A DNA stretch of 64,000 nt from Paenibacillus mellifer (GCF_023195895.1 NZ_JALPRK010000011.1:1-64000), one strand, 5' to 3'; counted from the first letter of the stretch, positions 27,949 to 36,611 are shown. A program made the numbers and translations. The notes: generated by a model from the sequence alone, not told the origin.

Positions 27949-28500
27949 ATGAAGAACTGGTTTGCAGCGCTGCTTCCACTAGCGCTGGTTGTAATGTTAC
28001 CTGCGCTCGACGCCAAGACACCGGCATCGGCAGGATTCCTGGCAGGAGCGGGGAGCCAAACGGCAGCCGTCGGTACGGCGGAGATCCGAGTACCGGAGAC
28101 GGTCACGGTATATTTAAACGCCGTTGATCTTGGAACCGGCGGCGGAACGCTGGCGGGAGATCCGATCTTGTGGTATCAAGGAGAAGAAGCGTCGGCGGTC
28201 TTCTCGGAACGCGAACCGGATGCCGGGATCGACGGCCCCCCTGACGGCTATTATATTGTGAACGATACCGAGGAAGCGATCGCGTACCCCGTATCTCCGG
28301 AGGCCGAGGTTCGGCTGCAGATCTATGATCGCACCGGACAGCCGGAGGATATTGAAATCGTGGGGGATGAAGCGGTATCCTTGCAGAAATTCAGCGAGTT
28401 GTTCGAGAAATCGGACCTGCTCGACCTTAGTCAGTTCCCATATCATCTGACGATTCAGAACGGTCAAGTCGTGCGGATCGTGCAGCAATACGTGCCTTAA
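27949..28500 (+). CDS. Hypothetical secreted protein
   Basis: 183 residues that I do not recognise. A short basic N-terminus and hydrophobic core (MKNWFAALLPLALVVMLPAL) look like a signal peptide with possible cleavage near ALDA or ASAG. The rest is acidic and contains VTVYLNAVDL, a strand pattern seen in small beta-rich domains. A palindrome with arms AGGCGAT/ATCGCCT (27902-27918) lies upstream. It is monocistronic with its own terminator. Confidence 0.75.
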   Translation: MKNWFAALLPLALVVMLPALDAKTPASAGFLAGAGSQTAAVGTAEIRVPETVTVYLNAVDLGTGGGTLAGDPILWYQGEEASAVFSEREPDAGIDGPPDGYYIVNDTEEAIAYPVSPEAEVRLQIYDRTGQPEDIEIVGDEAVSLQKFSELFEKSDLLDLSQFPYHLTIQNGQVVRIVQQYVP

Positions 28501-28532
28501 CCCCAAGTTAAACATCTTAAATCCACAAGCCC

Positions 28533-28562
28533 AAAGCCGGAGAAACGATTCCGGCTTTTTTT
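28533..28562 (+). terminator. Rho-independent terminator
   Basis: AAAGCCGG (28533-28540) and CCGGCTTT (28551-28558), 10-base loop, followed by T's to 28562. Confidence 0.88.
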
Positions 28563-28704
28563 ATTTGCATGTTTGTCAACAAAAACGTGTAGCACAATTT
28601 TGTGATTGTAGTATAATATTTCCTTAGACATAGTTCTTTGTACCTAAAATTTCCCAGTCGGTGGGGTTAGGGTTAATCCTCATATCAAGGGGGTAAGGAA
28701 ACGC

Positions 28705-30096
28705 ATGGACGCCCATCAAATTCATAACAAGAACGTCTGGATGCTAAGGCTGCTCGCTGGCTTTTTTGCCGTTTCCAGTTTGCTCCTCATGATTGTTAAC
28801 CGGAACCTCGACGCAGAAATTCCGCTTCTGGGCGGTTCGATGCTCTTGGTGCTGGCTGGAATGGTCGGCAGCCGCAAATGGCCGCGTTTTACGATGGTAC
28901 TGACCATCGTCATGCTGTCTGTTTATCTCAACGTGATGGTCATGAAGGACATGACGGTGACGAGTTATATATTTTTGGGATTGCTGCCGCTCCTTAGCTT
29001 GATTTATCTCAATTATACGGCGGTTACCTTGGCAGGAACGCTTCATCTGGTATCGGGGTTATATTATGTTTTTGCCCACAAGGAGCTATTATTCAGTGGA
29101 AATTTGAATTTGAACGACGCAATGTATTTCTTGGTTTACGGATTGTTTATCCTATTGTTCACAGCCATCTACATCCTGGTAACCAAGAAATTGTCCCAAC
29201 GCGCCGAAGACAGCGAACAGCGTTTGCGCGATATCCTTGAAAGCGTATCCGTTGGAATCTGGACCTATGATTTCAATACAATGGAGCTTGAAGTTTCCGA
29301 TGGCTTTGAACAGATCACCGGGTATACTCGCCAAAGCCTGAAGGGTCAGGTAAGCCGTTTTCAGACGATGATCCACCCCGAGGATCTGGGCTTGTTTTAC
29401 GAGATCCAGCAGGAACTGATTATCAAGAAATCCAGCTCGGTGAAAGAGTGCCGAATCATTCGGCCGGACGGAGAGATTAAATGGATTCAGGGGCGGGGAC
29501 GGCCGTATTTCAATTCATTGGGGAACCTCGTACGTCTGGAAGGCGTTATTATCGAAATTACCGAACGGAAGCACTTGGAGGAAACGATTCAATTCCTTGC
29601 GTTCCATGACGAGCTGACTGGACTGGCGAACCGCACAAAATTTACGGCAAAATTTGCAGAGACGAAAGGGCAGGGGAAGCCAGTCGCTTTGATGTTTCTG
29701 GACCTGGATAACTTTAAGGAAGTGAACGATACATTTGGGCATGAAGCCGGAGATGAATTATTGAAGCATATCGCGGGACGGCTGGTGTCTTTGGTACGGG
29801 CCGAGGATATGGTCTGCCGCTTGGGCGGTGACGAGTTCGTGATTCTGTTGGCGGACCTAAATGAGGACGGAGTCTTAAAAGTCATGGAACGGATTCGGTC
29901 AAGCCTGGCCGAAGGGTATGTATATCGGGGGACGCTGATCGGCGTCTCGGCAAGTATCGGCATTAGTATGTCGCCGGACGGGAACGCCAACTTGGAGGAC
30001 ATGCTTCGGCTTGCGGATGCCACCATGTACGACGTCAAACGGGGCGGCGACTCCATCCAGCTTACCGCCGAACGGAATCTGCCGCTGCCCAGCTGA
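28705..30096 (+). CDS. Membrane diguanylate cyclase (MHYT-less, PAS-GGDEF)
   Basis: Makes cyclic di-GMP. 463 residues: five or six membrane segments (about 12-160), a PAS domain with PAC tail (about 170-300: ILESVSVGIWTYDFNTMELEVSDGFEQITGY, RLEGVIIEITERK), then GGDEF (about 303-455). The active motif is intact (GGDEF, 374-378) and an inhibitory I-site RAED lies at 365-368, five residues before it. No EAL domain. The start follows AAGGGGG and GTAAGGA. Monocistronic; the input signal is probably small or membrane-borne. Confidence 0.93.
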   Translation: MDAHQIHNKNVWMLRLLAGFFAVSSLLLMIVNRNLDAEIPLLGGSMLLVLAGMVGSRKWPRFTMVLTIVMLSVYLNVMVMKDMTVTSYIFLGLLPLLSLIYLNYTAVTLAGTLHLVSGLYYVFAHKELLFSGNLNLNDAMYFLVYGLFILLFTAIYILVTKKLSQRAEDSEQRLRDILESVSVGIWTYDFNTMELEVSDGFEQITGYTRQSLKGQVSRFQTMIHPEDLGLFYEIQQELIIKKSSSVKECRIIRPDGEIKWIQGRGRPYFNSLGNLVRLEGVIIEITERKHLEETIQFLAFHDELTGLANRTKFTAKFAETKGQGKPVALMFLDLDNFKEVNDTFGHEAGDELLKHIAGRLVSLVRAEDMVCRLGGDEFVILLADLNEDGVLKVMERIRSSLAEGYVYRGTLIGVSASIGISMSPDGNANLEDMLRLADATMYDVKRGGDSIQLTAERNLPLPS

Positions 30097-30097
30097 C

Positions 30098-30397
30098 CTA
30101 CTTCTTCGGGCCTTTGTTTTCTTTGTGTTCTAAATAGATAGCTCCCAGCCACTGGCTTGCGGCAAACAGCACCACCATGCCAAGGATCAGCAGAAACCGA
30201 TCGTCCCCCTTGCGCAGGAGCAGCTGCAGGAGGAACAAGGCGACCGCAACCTCGGTCCACATCAGACCGCGTTTACGCAGTGCCTTGAGGTCGTACGTCC
30301 CGGAACTCATCTTACGCAGGTTCCAAAAGGCGACGATGCCCAGAATGAGGAGAAAAATCAATGACCCGATCCAATCTTCTCTAGAAAACATAGACAA
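30098..30397 (-). CDS. Small hypothetical membrane protein
   Basis: 99 residues, unrecognised, with about three hydrophobic segments (WIGSLIFLLILGIVAFW, TEVAVALFLLQLLL, FLLILGMVVLFAASQWLGAIY) and a basic C-terminal tail HKENKGPKK. TTG at 30397 is best spaced from GAGGGG; an ATG two codons later is the alternative. Convergent with the diguanylate cyclase, with stops only 1 bp apart. Confidence 0.72.
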   Translation of the reverse strand: MSMFSREDWIGSLIFLLILGIVAFWNLRKMSSGTYDLKALRKRGLMWTEVAVALFLLQLLLRKGDDRFLLILGMVVLFAASQWLGAIYLEHKENKGPKK

Positions 30398-30585
30398 TAT
30401 GCGAACCCCTCTTCAATCGTTTATGGTGCGACTTACTTTGCATTTTAGCTTAACGCATCCAGTCTGGCAAACCGGCCGGAGTTCAATCATCAGGCACTCG
30501 CGTTTGTCAAGGACATATCCAACAGCCATTATTTCAAAAATAAGATATCTTCCTTTTAACTAGACAAAAAAGAGGATGATGGAGA

Positions 30586-31533
30586 ATGGCGATCACCAAA
30601 TTTCTCAAGCTGGTCGAAATCCAGACCAAGGCGGCCAGTATGATTCCGCTGCTGTTCGGCACGATTTATGCCGTCTACCGGTTCCACGTGTTCGAGCCTT
30701 GGCATTTTGTACTCATGTTGGTTTCCCTGCTTAGTTTCGACATGACCACGACAGCGATCAACAATTATTACGATTACAAAAAAGCGGCTCGCAAGCACGG
30801 CTACGGCTACGAGAAGCATAACGCGATCGTGAAATATAACATGAGCCCGGCGGCGGTGCTGGCGTTGATTATTTTGATGTTCGTCATCGCGGTGACCGCG
30901 GGAGTAATCTTGTTCCTTCAGACAGGGTGGTTGCTGCTGTTGCTCGGCGGCTTGTCGTTTGCGGTCGGTATCTTGTATTCCTTCGGGCCGATTCCGATTT
31001 CTCGGATGCCGCTGGGCGAAATTTTTTCCGGCTTGTTCATGGGATTTGTTATTATATTTGTATCTGCTTACGTTCATGCGGGCGACCGTTTGGCGTCGTT
31101 GACGCTGGAGGGCGGCACGGTGACACTGCAGGTTCATTTACTGGAGACCCTGTTGGTGTTCCTGATCTCCATTCCAGCGATCCTCGGGATCGCGAACATC
31201 ATGCTGGCCAACAACATTTGCGATATGGAAGAGGATATCGAAAATAAACGCTACACCTTGCCGGTGTATATCGGAAAAGGACCGGCGCTGATCCTGTTTA
31301 AGCTGCTCTACTATGCGGCCTACGTGGATGTAATTGTACTGGCCATTCTGGGGGTTCACCCGTTAATCTTGCTGTTAGTGTTCCTTACCGTGGTGCCGGT
31401 GTCGAAAAATATCAAAACATTTACCGCACAACCAACCAAGCAATTTACGTTCGGCTTGTCGGTACAAAATTTCCTGCTAACCAATGCGGCGCGGATTGTC
31501 GCGCTGGGTATCGCCGTCATATTTACCTTCTGA
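30586..31533 (+). CDS. menA: 1,4-dihydroxy-2-naphthoate polyprenyltransferase, UbiA family
   Basis: Membrane enzyme that attaches the isoprenoid chain in menaquinone synthesis; 315 residues, about nine helices. The two diphosphate-binding motifs are NNYYDYKKA (about 63-71) and NNICDMEEDIENKRYTLP (about 206-223). The TLP after the second motif is typical of MenA. It stands alone, as menA often does in Bacillota. Its product would feed the Ndh and cytochrome bd genes further along the window. Another UbiA-family substrate is possible but less likely. Confidence 0.85.
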   Translation: MAITKFLKLVEIQTKAASMIPLLFGTIYAVYRFHVFEPWHFVLMLVSLLSFDMTTTAINNYYDYKKAARKHGYGYEKHNAIVKYNMSPAAVLALIILMFVIAVTAGVILFLQTGWLLLLLGGLSFAVGILYSFGPIPISRMPLGEIFSGLFMGFVIIFVSAYVHAGDRLASLTLEGGTVTLQVHLLETLLVFLISIPAILGIANIMLANNICDMEEDIENKRYTLPVYIGKGPALILFKLLYYAAYVDVIVLAILGVHPLILLLVFLTVVPVSKNIKTFTAQPTKQFTFGLSVQNFLLTNAARIVALGIAVIFTF

Positions 31534-31616
31534 CGATCCGACCGGTGACGGCGAATCCCCGCGACCCGTGCCTTCGCTTGCGTTAGCTTAACTTAAAAGC
31601 GGAGGCGAAGGAAGAG

Positions 31617-32696
31617 ATGGACACGATTCGGATTGGCCTCATCGGCGGAGGCTGGCGGGCAGAGTTTTACTTACGGATCGCCCGCGCGCTGCCGGAGCGG
31701 TTTGAAGTTAGCGAGATTTATATGCGGGACGAAGCGAAAGGCCGGGAAGCCGCCCAAATCTGGGGCGTCCCGGTCACTTCGCATTTCGAGGCGTTCCTGG
31801 AGCGGCGAAACTTCGATTTCGCCGTGTTGTCACTGCCCCGCGCGGTTACGCCGGACTTCCTGATCCGGCTCAGCGCCGCGGGCATCCCCGTCTTGACGGA
31901 GACGCCGGCGGCAGCGGATTTGGACGGGCTGCTCCGGCTTTATAAAGCGGTGGGGCCGGCTGGACAAATCCAGGTAGCCGAGCAGTTCCTGTTCCAGCCG
32001 ATGCATGCGGCCCGCCTTGCCATCGCTCGATCCGGCCTGCTAGGCGAGGTGTCGCATGTGCAGGTCTCCGCCGGGCACGGCTACCACGGCATCAGCTTGA
32101 TCCGGCAACTGCTCGGAGTGGGATTCGAGGAAGCGGAAATTCGCGGGGAGCAGATTAATTCCCCACTGGTGCAAGGCTCCGGCCGCGGCGGATGGCCGGA
32201 GGAGGAGCGGATCGTCTCCTCGGCGCAGACGATCGCGCTGCTGCGTTTCGGCGAGCGGACGGCCTTGTTCGATTTCACCTACGATCAATATTTCTCGCCG
32301 ATCCGACGCCATCGCGTGCTGGTGCGCGGAGTCCGGGGTGAGATGGAGGGCACGGAGCTGCGTTACCTCCGTGATTATCGCACCCCGGTCGAGCTGCAGC
32401 TGCGCCGGGTGGATGCCGGCCAAGACGGCAGCCTCTTAGGGTTTTACCACGAGGGTGTGCTGGCCGGCTCCGAATGGGTCTACGAGAATCCGTTCCGCCC
32501 CGGACGGCTCAGTGACGAAGAGATCGCTATCGCCACCAGTTTGGAACGCATGGGGCGTTACGTCCAGGGAGGCCCCTCCTTCTACAACTTGGCGGAAGCT
32601 GCGCAGGACCAATACCTCTCCTTGATGCTTGAGGAGGCGGTTCGATCCGGTCAGACGGTGCGAACTGAACGCCAGCCTTGGGCAACCCGCGAATAA
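31617..32696 (+). CDS. Gfo/Idh/MocA-family oxidoreductase, atypical
   Basis: 359 residues with an N-terminal Rossmann fold (IGLIGGGWRAEFYLRIA, 6-22) and a C-terminal alpha/beta dimer domain. The family motif EKP, whose lysine takes part in catalysis, is replaced by ETP at 95-97 (PVLTETPAA). The other two members in this window keep the lysine. It may have lost dehydrogenase activity or use another residue. Convergent with a membrane-protein gene across a bidirectional terminator. Confidence 0.85.
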   Translation: MDTIRIGLIGGGWRAEFYLRIARALPERFEVSEIYMRDEAKGREAAQIWGVPVTSHFEAFLERRNFDFAVLSLPRAVTPDFLIRLSAAGIPVLTETPAAADLDGLLRLYKAVGPAGQIQVAEQFLFQPMHAARLAIARSGLLGEVSHVQVSAGHGYHGISLIRQLLGVGFEEAEIRGEQINSPLVQGSGRGGWPEEERIVSSAQTIALLRFGERTALFDFTYDQYFSPIRRHRVLVRGVRGEMEGTELRYLRDYRTPVELQLRRVDAGQDGSLLGFYHEGVLAGSEWVYENPFRPGRLSDEEIAIATSLERMGRYVQGGPSFYNLAEAAQDQYLSLMLEEAVRSGQTVRTERQPWATRE

Positions 32697-32705
32697 TCAA
32701 CGCAA

Positions 32706-32742
32706 ACAAAGAGCCGTCCGGATCAGCCGGACGGCTCTTTGT
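32706..32742. terminator. Bidirectional terminator, 16-bp perfect stem
   Basis: ACAAAGAGCCGTCCGG (32706-32721) and its complement (32727-32742) with a 5-base loop lie between convergent genes. Confidence 0.85.
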
Positions 32743-32762
32743 GCGTTTTTTGACGAAAACGA

Positions 32763-33272
32763 TTAGTGTCGTTTCCTTGGGGCGATCATCACGCCCGCGC
32801 CGATGGCGATTAAGGCGATGGCCAGAACCGGCTGTCCGAAGATGAGTCGATTGTACAGCGAACCCAGCGAGAACACGGCGAAGAACAACAGCGACAGCAC
32901 CGTTAAAATGTTGATCGGGATCAGCAGGTACTTGTTGCGGTTACCGAACCAGTAGAACTCAAACAAGCCGACGGCGGGGGCCAGAATGAAGCCTGGCCAT
33001 AAATACTCCCAGCTGTTGAACAACGTAGCTAGCTGGCAGACCAGACCTACGGTGAACAAGATTCCCCCGGGGATGAGCAGTCCAGTCGCCTTCCGATTGG
33101 TAACCGAGAAATACATCCAGTGGAAGAATAAGCCAAGCGGAAGGACAAACAAGGTGGGCCAGAAGTTGCCGAATAACGTTCCCGCGCTGATCGCTTCCTT
33201 GCGGAAGAAGAGGAGGTAGAGACCGAGCAAGATAAGCGCTGGACCGATCCATGATTTTTTATTCAAATTCAT
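32763..33272 (-). CDS. Hypothetical membrane protein (LiaI/LiaF-like transmembrane region)
   Basis: 169 residues, mostly five or six hydrophobic segments: WIGPALILLGLYLLFF, LFGNFWPTLFVLPLGLFFHW, LLIPGGILFTVGLVCQLATLF, YLWPGFILAPAVGLFEFYWF and so on. This pattern resembles the membrane domains of LiaI/LiaF-type envelope-stress proteins. ATG at 33272 is 7 bases after AAGGAG. A palindrome ACTGGAC-CTAA-GTCCAGT lies about 90 bp upstream. The function is unknown. Confidence 0.8.
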   Translation of the reverse strand: MNLNKKSWIGPALILLGLYLLFFRKEAISAGTLFGNFWPTLFVLPLGLFFHWMYFSVTNRKATGLLIPGGILFTVGLVCQLATLFNSWEYLWPGFILAPAVGLFEFYWFGNRNKYLLIPINILTVLSLLFFAVFSLGSLYNRLIFGQPVLAIALIAIGAGVMIAPRKRH

Positions 33273-33359
33273 ATCCAATCTCCTTTGCCTATGTACTTAA
33301 CTGATAACAGCATACTACAAAAGCGCAAGGATGACTTCGGTCTCTAGGGGAGCCGTGAA

Positions 33360-33377
33360 ACTGGACCTAAGTCCAGT
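33360..33377. promoter_or_regulatory. Perfect 18-bp palindrome between divergent genes
   Basis: ACTGGAC (33360-33366), CTAA, GTCCAGT (33371-33377). It lies 88 bp upstream of the membrane-protein gene (minus) and 106 bp upstream of the 61-residue gene (plus). It is operator-like, but the factor is unknown. Confidence 0.4.
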
Positions 33378-33482
33378 CCATCTGCCGAGAATAAAAACAG
33401 CCCGGGCAAGAAACGCTAACCCAAGGAATAGGCAGGGCGACCTTTCCCATCCATCACGAAACGCTCAGGAGGTTAGAACGAC

Positions 33483-33668
33483 ATGGAAAATAACAAGCAG
33501 CAACGGAAACCCGGCACCGGAAATGGCAGCAGCAACGGGCAGAACCAAACGACCGGCAATGGAGGAGAAGCGCATAACGGCCGCTTGGCAACGATCAAGA
33601 ACCACCGTACCGAAGGCGGGGAGACGTTAAACGAATTTATTTCCGGCGAAGATAAGTACGAGGGATAA
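33483..33668 (+). CDS. Small hydrophilic hypothetical protein
   Basis: 61 residues with a strong AGGAGGT ribosome binding site 9-12 bases before the ATG. The first half is Gln/Asn/Gly/Lys-rich and probably disordered (KPGTGNGSSNGQNQTTGNGG); the second half is ATIKNHRTEGGETLNEFISG. It has no membrane segment or cysteine. It is followed by a bidirectional terminator. Not recognised; a spore-associated or small regulatory protein is possible. Confidence 0.65.
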   Translation: MENNKQQRKPGTGNGSSNGQNQTTGNGGEAHNGRLATIKNHRTEGGETLNEFISGEDKYEG

Positions 33669-33681
33669 TTGTAGAGAAGTC

Positions 33682-33715
33682 GAAAGCCGCTTCACAGGTC
33701 TTGTGAGCGGCTTTC
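33682..33715. terminator. Bidirectional terminator between two small genes
   Basis: GAAAGCCGC (33682-33690) pairs with GCGGCTTTC (33707-33715), with further pairing of CACA/TGTG-like bases inside. It serves the 61-residue gene on plus and the DUF4023-like gene on minus. Confidence 0.8.
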
Positions 33716-33723
33716 TTACGCAT

Positions 33724-33852
33724 TTATTTCTGCGTGCTATGCTGTTTAGTTGGAAGTTGGCCGGCCGGATTTCCGTGGCCGCGTTTTTTGTTCTTGGCTT
33801 GCTTCTGCTGCTGATCCTGAACCTTCTCGACGAATTCGTGCAGATTTTCCAT
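33724..33852 (-). CDS. DUF4023-like small protein
   Basis: A 42-residue protein beginning MENLHEFVEKVQDQQQKQAK and ending in GHGNPAGQLPTKQHSTQK. The N-terminal helix, Lys/Gln-rich middle and GNP...LPxKQH tail resemble the short DUF4023 family found in Bacillus and relatives. AAGGAG lies 11 bases before the ATG. It is shorter than most gene callers accept. An overlapping longer frame on the same strand (33627-33860) has no such similarity. The role is unknown. Confidence 0.7.
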   Translation of the reverse strand: MENLHEFVEKVQDQQQKQAKNKKRGHGNPAGQLPTKQHSTQK

Positions 33853-34013
33853 GAGGTCATCGTCTCCTTGGGTAAAGTGTAGTTGGTAATCTAGTTCTCC
33901 TCGGTTACTATACCCCGTTTACGTGATTTTCATCAGGCGGGGGGGCTCTATACTTGCTATCGTCGGACAGGTACAATGAAGGGGACAACCACGGGAAAAG
34001 AGGGTGTATAGCC

Positions 34014-35021
34014 ATGGAACATAGCAGCAATCGTCAACTGCGATGGGGAATCGTTGGCTGCGCGGGTATCGCGATCAACGCCGTAATGCCGGCGATTCAG
34101 CAGTCCGCCAGAGGGAGCCTTTCTGCGGTCTCTAGCCGTAACCTGGACAAGAGCCGGGAGGTCGCCAGTCGGTTTGACATCCCGAAAGCCTACGGAAGTT
34201 ATGAAGAGCTACTGGCGGATGGCGATATCGACGCCGTGTATATTCCGTTGCCCAACCATTTACATAAAGATTGGGCGATTCGCGCGATCGAAGCCGGGAA
34301 ACATGTGTTGTGCGAGAAGCCGCTCGCGCTGACATCTGCCGAGGCCGAAGAGATGGCGGCAGCCGCCGCCAAAGCCGGCGTCGTACTGGCGGAAGCATTT
34401 ATGTACCGCCATCACCCGCGCTGGAGTCGGATTCGCGCCATCCTGGACGGCGGCGAGATCGGCGAACTTCGCGCGATCCGCGGGGCGTTTACGTTCAACA
34501 ACGCTGAGGATCTGGCCAACATCCGGCTGAAGCCGGAATGGGGCGGTGGCTCGTTGTATGACGTCGGCTGTTACCCACTCAGCGCGGCGCGGTTCTTGCT
34601 CGGCCAAGAGCCGGAAGCGGTCACCGTGTTGGCCCAGTTCTCCGACCGGCACGGCGGCGTCGACATGATGGCTTCCGGGCTCGCGGAATTCCCCGGCGGC
34701 GTCGGGTTGACGTTTGACTGTGGCATGTGGACGGAACACCGCCAGTTGCTGGAAATCGTCGGCTCGGAGGGAACGATCGAGTTGCCGCTGGCCTTCACCG
34801 CCGGCGGGGAAGACGCCGCGTTTACCGTTACCGTGCACGGGGAGAAGCGCACGGAGGTGCCGGAAGCGGCCAATCCTTACGTGGCCGAGCTGGACGATTT
34901 CGCAGCCGCTGCCTTTGGCGAACGTCCGCAGCGCTTCTCCCCGGCTGACGCCGTCAAAGGCATGGCCGTGCTGGAAGCCTGCTTGGCTTCGGCGAGAGAG
35001 AGAAGACGGGTAACGCTGTAG
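34014..35021 (+). CDS. Gfo/Idh/MocA-family oxidoreductase
   Basis: NAD(P)-dependent sugar or inositol-type dehydrogenase, 335 residues. Rossmann motif GIVGCAGIA near residue 12, catalytic-lysine motif CEKPLA near 100, and substrate region EAFMYRHHPRW. The start is the ATG at 34014, preceded by AAGAGGGTG; the frame is open 60 bases further up without a binding site. Monocistronic with a terminator. The true substrate is unknown. Confidence 0.9.
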   Translation: MEHSSNRQLRWGIVGCAGIAINAVMPAIQQSARGSLSAVSSRNLDKSREVASRFDIPKAYGSYEELLADGDIDAVYIPLPNHLHKDWAIRAIEAGKHVLCEKPLALTSAEAEEMAAAAAKAGVVLAEAFMYRHHPRWSRIRAILDGGEIGELRAIRGAFTFNNAEDLANIRLKPEWGGGSLYDVGCYPLSAARFLLGQEPEAVTVLAQFSDRHGGVDMMASGLAEFPGGVGLTFDCGMWTEHRQLLEIVGSEGTIELPLAFTAGGEDAAFTVTVHGEKRTEVPEAANPYVAELDDFAAAAFGERPQRFSPADAVKGMAVLEACLASARERRRVTL

Positions 35022-35060
35022 GCTTGCGTTTGCCGCGGATACATTTGTACTACTTTCGGG

Positions 35061-35119
35061 GCATTCGCCCCGGTCCAGGCTCTCCAAACGGAGCTTGGGC
35101 CGGGGCGGATGCTTTTTTT
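35061..35119 (+). terminator. Rho-independent terminator after Gfo/Idh gene
   Basis: Long imperfect stem: GCATTCGCCCCGG (35061-35073) pairs with CCGGGGCGGATGC (35100-35112), with an inner GCTC/GAGC stem and a run of seven T's. Confidence 0.9.
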
Positions 35120-35176
35120 GCCGTGAAGGGCCTTGAGCGCGTGATGATGCAGGCCGGATTTTTGGCGGCGTGGTGC

Positions 35177-35358
35177 TAACGGACACCATAGACGCTAAAT
35201 GTCTTAGAAAGTAAGCCGTTAAATTGTAACGGACTGAGGAGACCTTATTTCATGCTAATGGCCCCTAATCGAGCCTTTTTAGCCCAATAACGGCTATGGA
35301 GTCCGTTAAAACGGGAAATGAGCGGGAAATACACAAATAGCGTCGCTACAGTCCGTTA
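35177..35358. repeat. TAACGGAC/GTCCGTTA element, left copy
   Basis: TAACGGAC occurs at 35177 and 35227 (50 bp apart), and the complementary GTCCGTTA at 35301 and 35351 (50 bp apart). From 35227 on, it matches the element at 39405-39537 in order and spacing (74/75 bp then 50 bp). They also share GGAG-N-CCTTATT after the first word and CGGGAAAT after the second. Confidence 0.75.
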
Positions 35359-35520
35359 CGAGGTCGAAGGGAAGCAGAAGGGGAGCAGAAGTGAGCGAAG
35401 TTGATCAGAAGTCGAACCAGAACCCGAACCAGAGGCTAATCAGTAAAGTTGGAGCATTCGAAAGACTGATTTGTACAGGGTAATGGAACGGACTTCGTTA
35501 AAGTTTCAATTTTAAAATGG

Positions 35521-35580
35521 TTGACAGTGCCAAAAACGAGACGGTATAATTCAAACTAATTGATAATGAATATCATTATC
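35521..35580 (+). promoter_or_regulatory. Promoter and Fur box of the yclNOPQ operon
   Basis: TTGACA (35521-35526), 18-bp spacer, TATAAT (35545-35550), then GATAATGAATATCATTATC (35562-35580), which matches the 19-bp Fur consensus in 17 positions. The box covers the transcription start region, so iron-loaded Fur would block initiation. Confidence 0.9.
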
Positions 35581-35657
35581 ATAAATCGTCTGTCCTGCCG
35601 GCAGCGAGAAACTTGAACTTCCTCATGGCCAGAGGAAGGACAGTAAGGACGAGGATT

Positions 35658-36611
35658 ATGAAGAAAACTTACATGGCAGTGCTGCTGGTTGCTCTATCCC
35701 TTGTCTCCTTGTTTATCGGAGTCGGGGAACTATCCCTAGTCGCCCTGCTGCGTTTCGATCCGGAGCAATGGGAACTCTTGCGCATCAGCCGGATTCCCCG
35801 GTTAATCAGTATTCTCATCGCCGGCGTCAGCATGAGCATCGTCGGCTTGATCATGCAGCAGCTGACCCGCAATAAATTCGTGTCCCCGACGACGGCGGGA
35901 ACGATGGACTCGGCGAGCTTTGGCATTATGGTATCGCTGCTTGTCTTTACGACCGCAGGGCCGCTCGTCAAGATGTCCGTCGCCTTCGGATTCGCCTTAC
36001 TGGGTACGTATCTCTTCATGGCGATTCTCAATCGGGTGAAATACAAGGATGCCATCTTCATCCCGCTGGTCGGGTTGATGTTCGGCGGCATCGTGGCTTC
36101 GGCAACGACCTTTTTTGCTTACAAATACAATTTGATTCAGAGCATGTCCGCTTGGCTGTACGGAGATTTCTCCATGATCATGCAGGGCCGATACGAGCTG
36201 CTGTATATCAGCGTCCCGCTTGTGGTGCTCTCCTACCTCTACGCCAATAAATTCACGGTGGCGGGCATGGGCGAGGAGTTCTCCGTGAATCTCGGATTGA
36301 ACTATAAGCAAGTCGTCAATATCGGATTGGGCCTGGTGGCGCTCGTGACGGCTGTTGTCGTGCTGACGGTGGGATCGATTCCTTTTCTTGGACTCATCAT
36401 TCCAAACCTGGTAACGATGTTCCGCGGAGACAACCTGAAAGATAATTTGACCCATACAGCTTTGCTGGGGGCGGTCTTCGTGCTGGCCTGCGACATCTTG
36501 GGTCGAGTCATCATCTATCCGTACGAAATCTCGATCGGCCTGACCGTCGGGGTGATCGGAAGCGGGATCTTCCTGTATCTGCTGATGAGGAGAAAGACTT
36601 ATGAGTCATAA
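35658..36611 (+). CDS. yclN: Petrobactin-type siderophore ABC transporter permease
   Basis: FecCD-family membrane subunit, 317 residues, about nine to ten helices. It is strikingly similar throughout to B. subtilis YclN (RLISILIAGVSMSIVGLIMQQ, NKFVSPTTAGTMD). The start is the ATG at 35658 (MKKTYMAVLL); the frame is open to 35613 with no better site. First gene of a four-gene operon in the same order as B. subtilis yclNOPQ, which imports petrobactin and related catecholates. Controlled by a Fur box. Confidence 0.93.
   Translation: MKKTYMAVLLVALSLVSLFIGVGELSLVALLRFDPEQWELLRISRIPRLISILIAGVSMSIVGLIMQQLTRNKFVSPTTAGTMDSASFGIMVSLLVFTTAGPLVKMSVAFGFALLGTYLFMAILNRVKYKDAIFIPLVGLMFGGIVASATTFFAYKYNLIQSMSAWLYGDFSMIMQGRYELLYISVPLVVLSYLYANKFTVAGMGEEFSVNLGLNYKQVVNIGLGLVALVTAVVVLTVGSIPFLGLIIPNLVTMFRGDNLKDNLTHTALLGAVFVLACDILGRVIIYPYEISIGLTVGVIGSGIFLYLLMRRKTYES

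Larger units (their letters stand above)
35022..35657. other. 636-bp gene-free region before the siderophore operon
   Basis: It holds the terminator of the preceding gene (35061-35119), the TAACGGAC/GTCCGTTA element (35177-35358), a simple GAAGNNGAAG-like run with repeated AGAAG/AACCAGAA words (35362-35437), and then the promoter and Fur box of yclNOPQ (35521-35581). I see no credible gene on either strand. Confidence 0.75.

Noticed and set aside
33483..33668. Small acid-soluble spore protein
   Set aside because: The Gly/Asn-rich sequence lacks the conserved alpha/beta SASP motifs and any recognisable gamma-SASP repeat.
33627..33860. 77-codon minus-strand frame overlapping the DUF4023-like gene
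   Set aside because: It is frame-shifted against the 42-residue gene, runs through the terminator hairpin and resembles no family.
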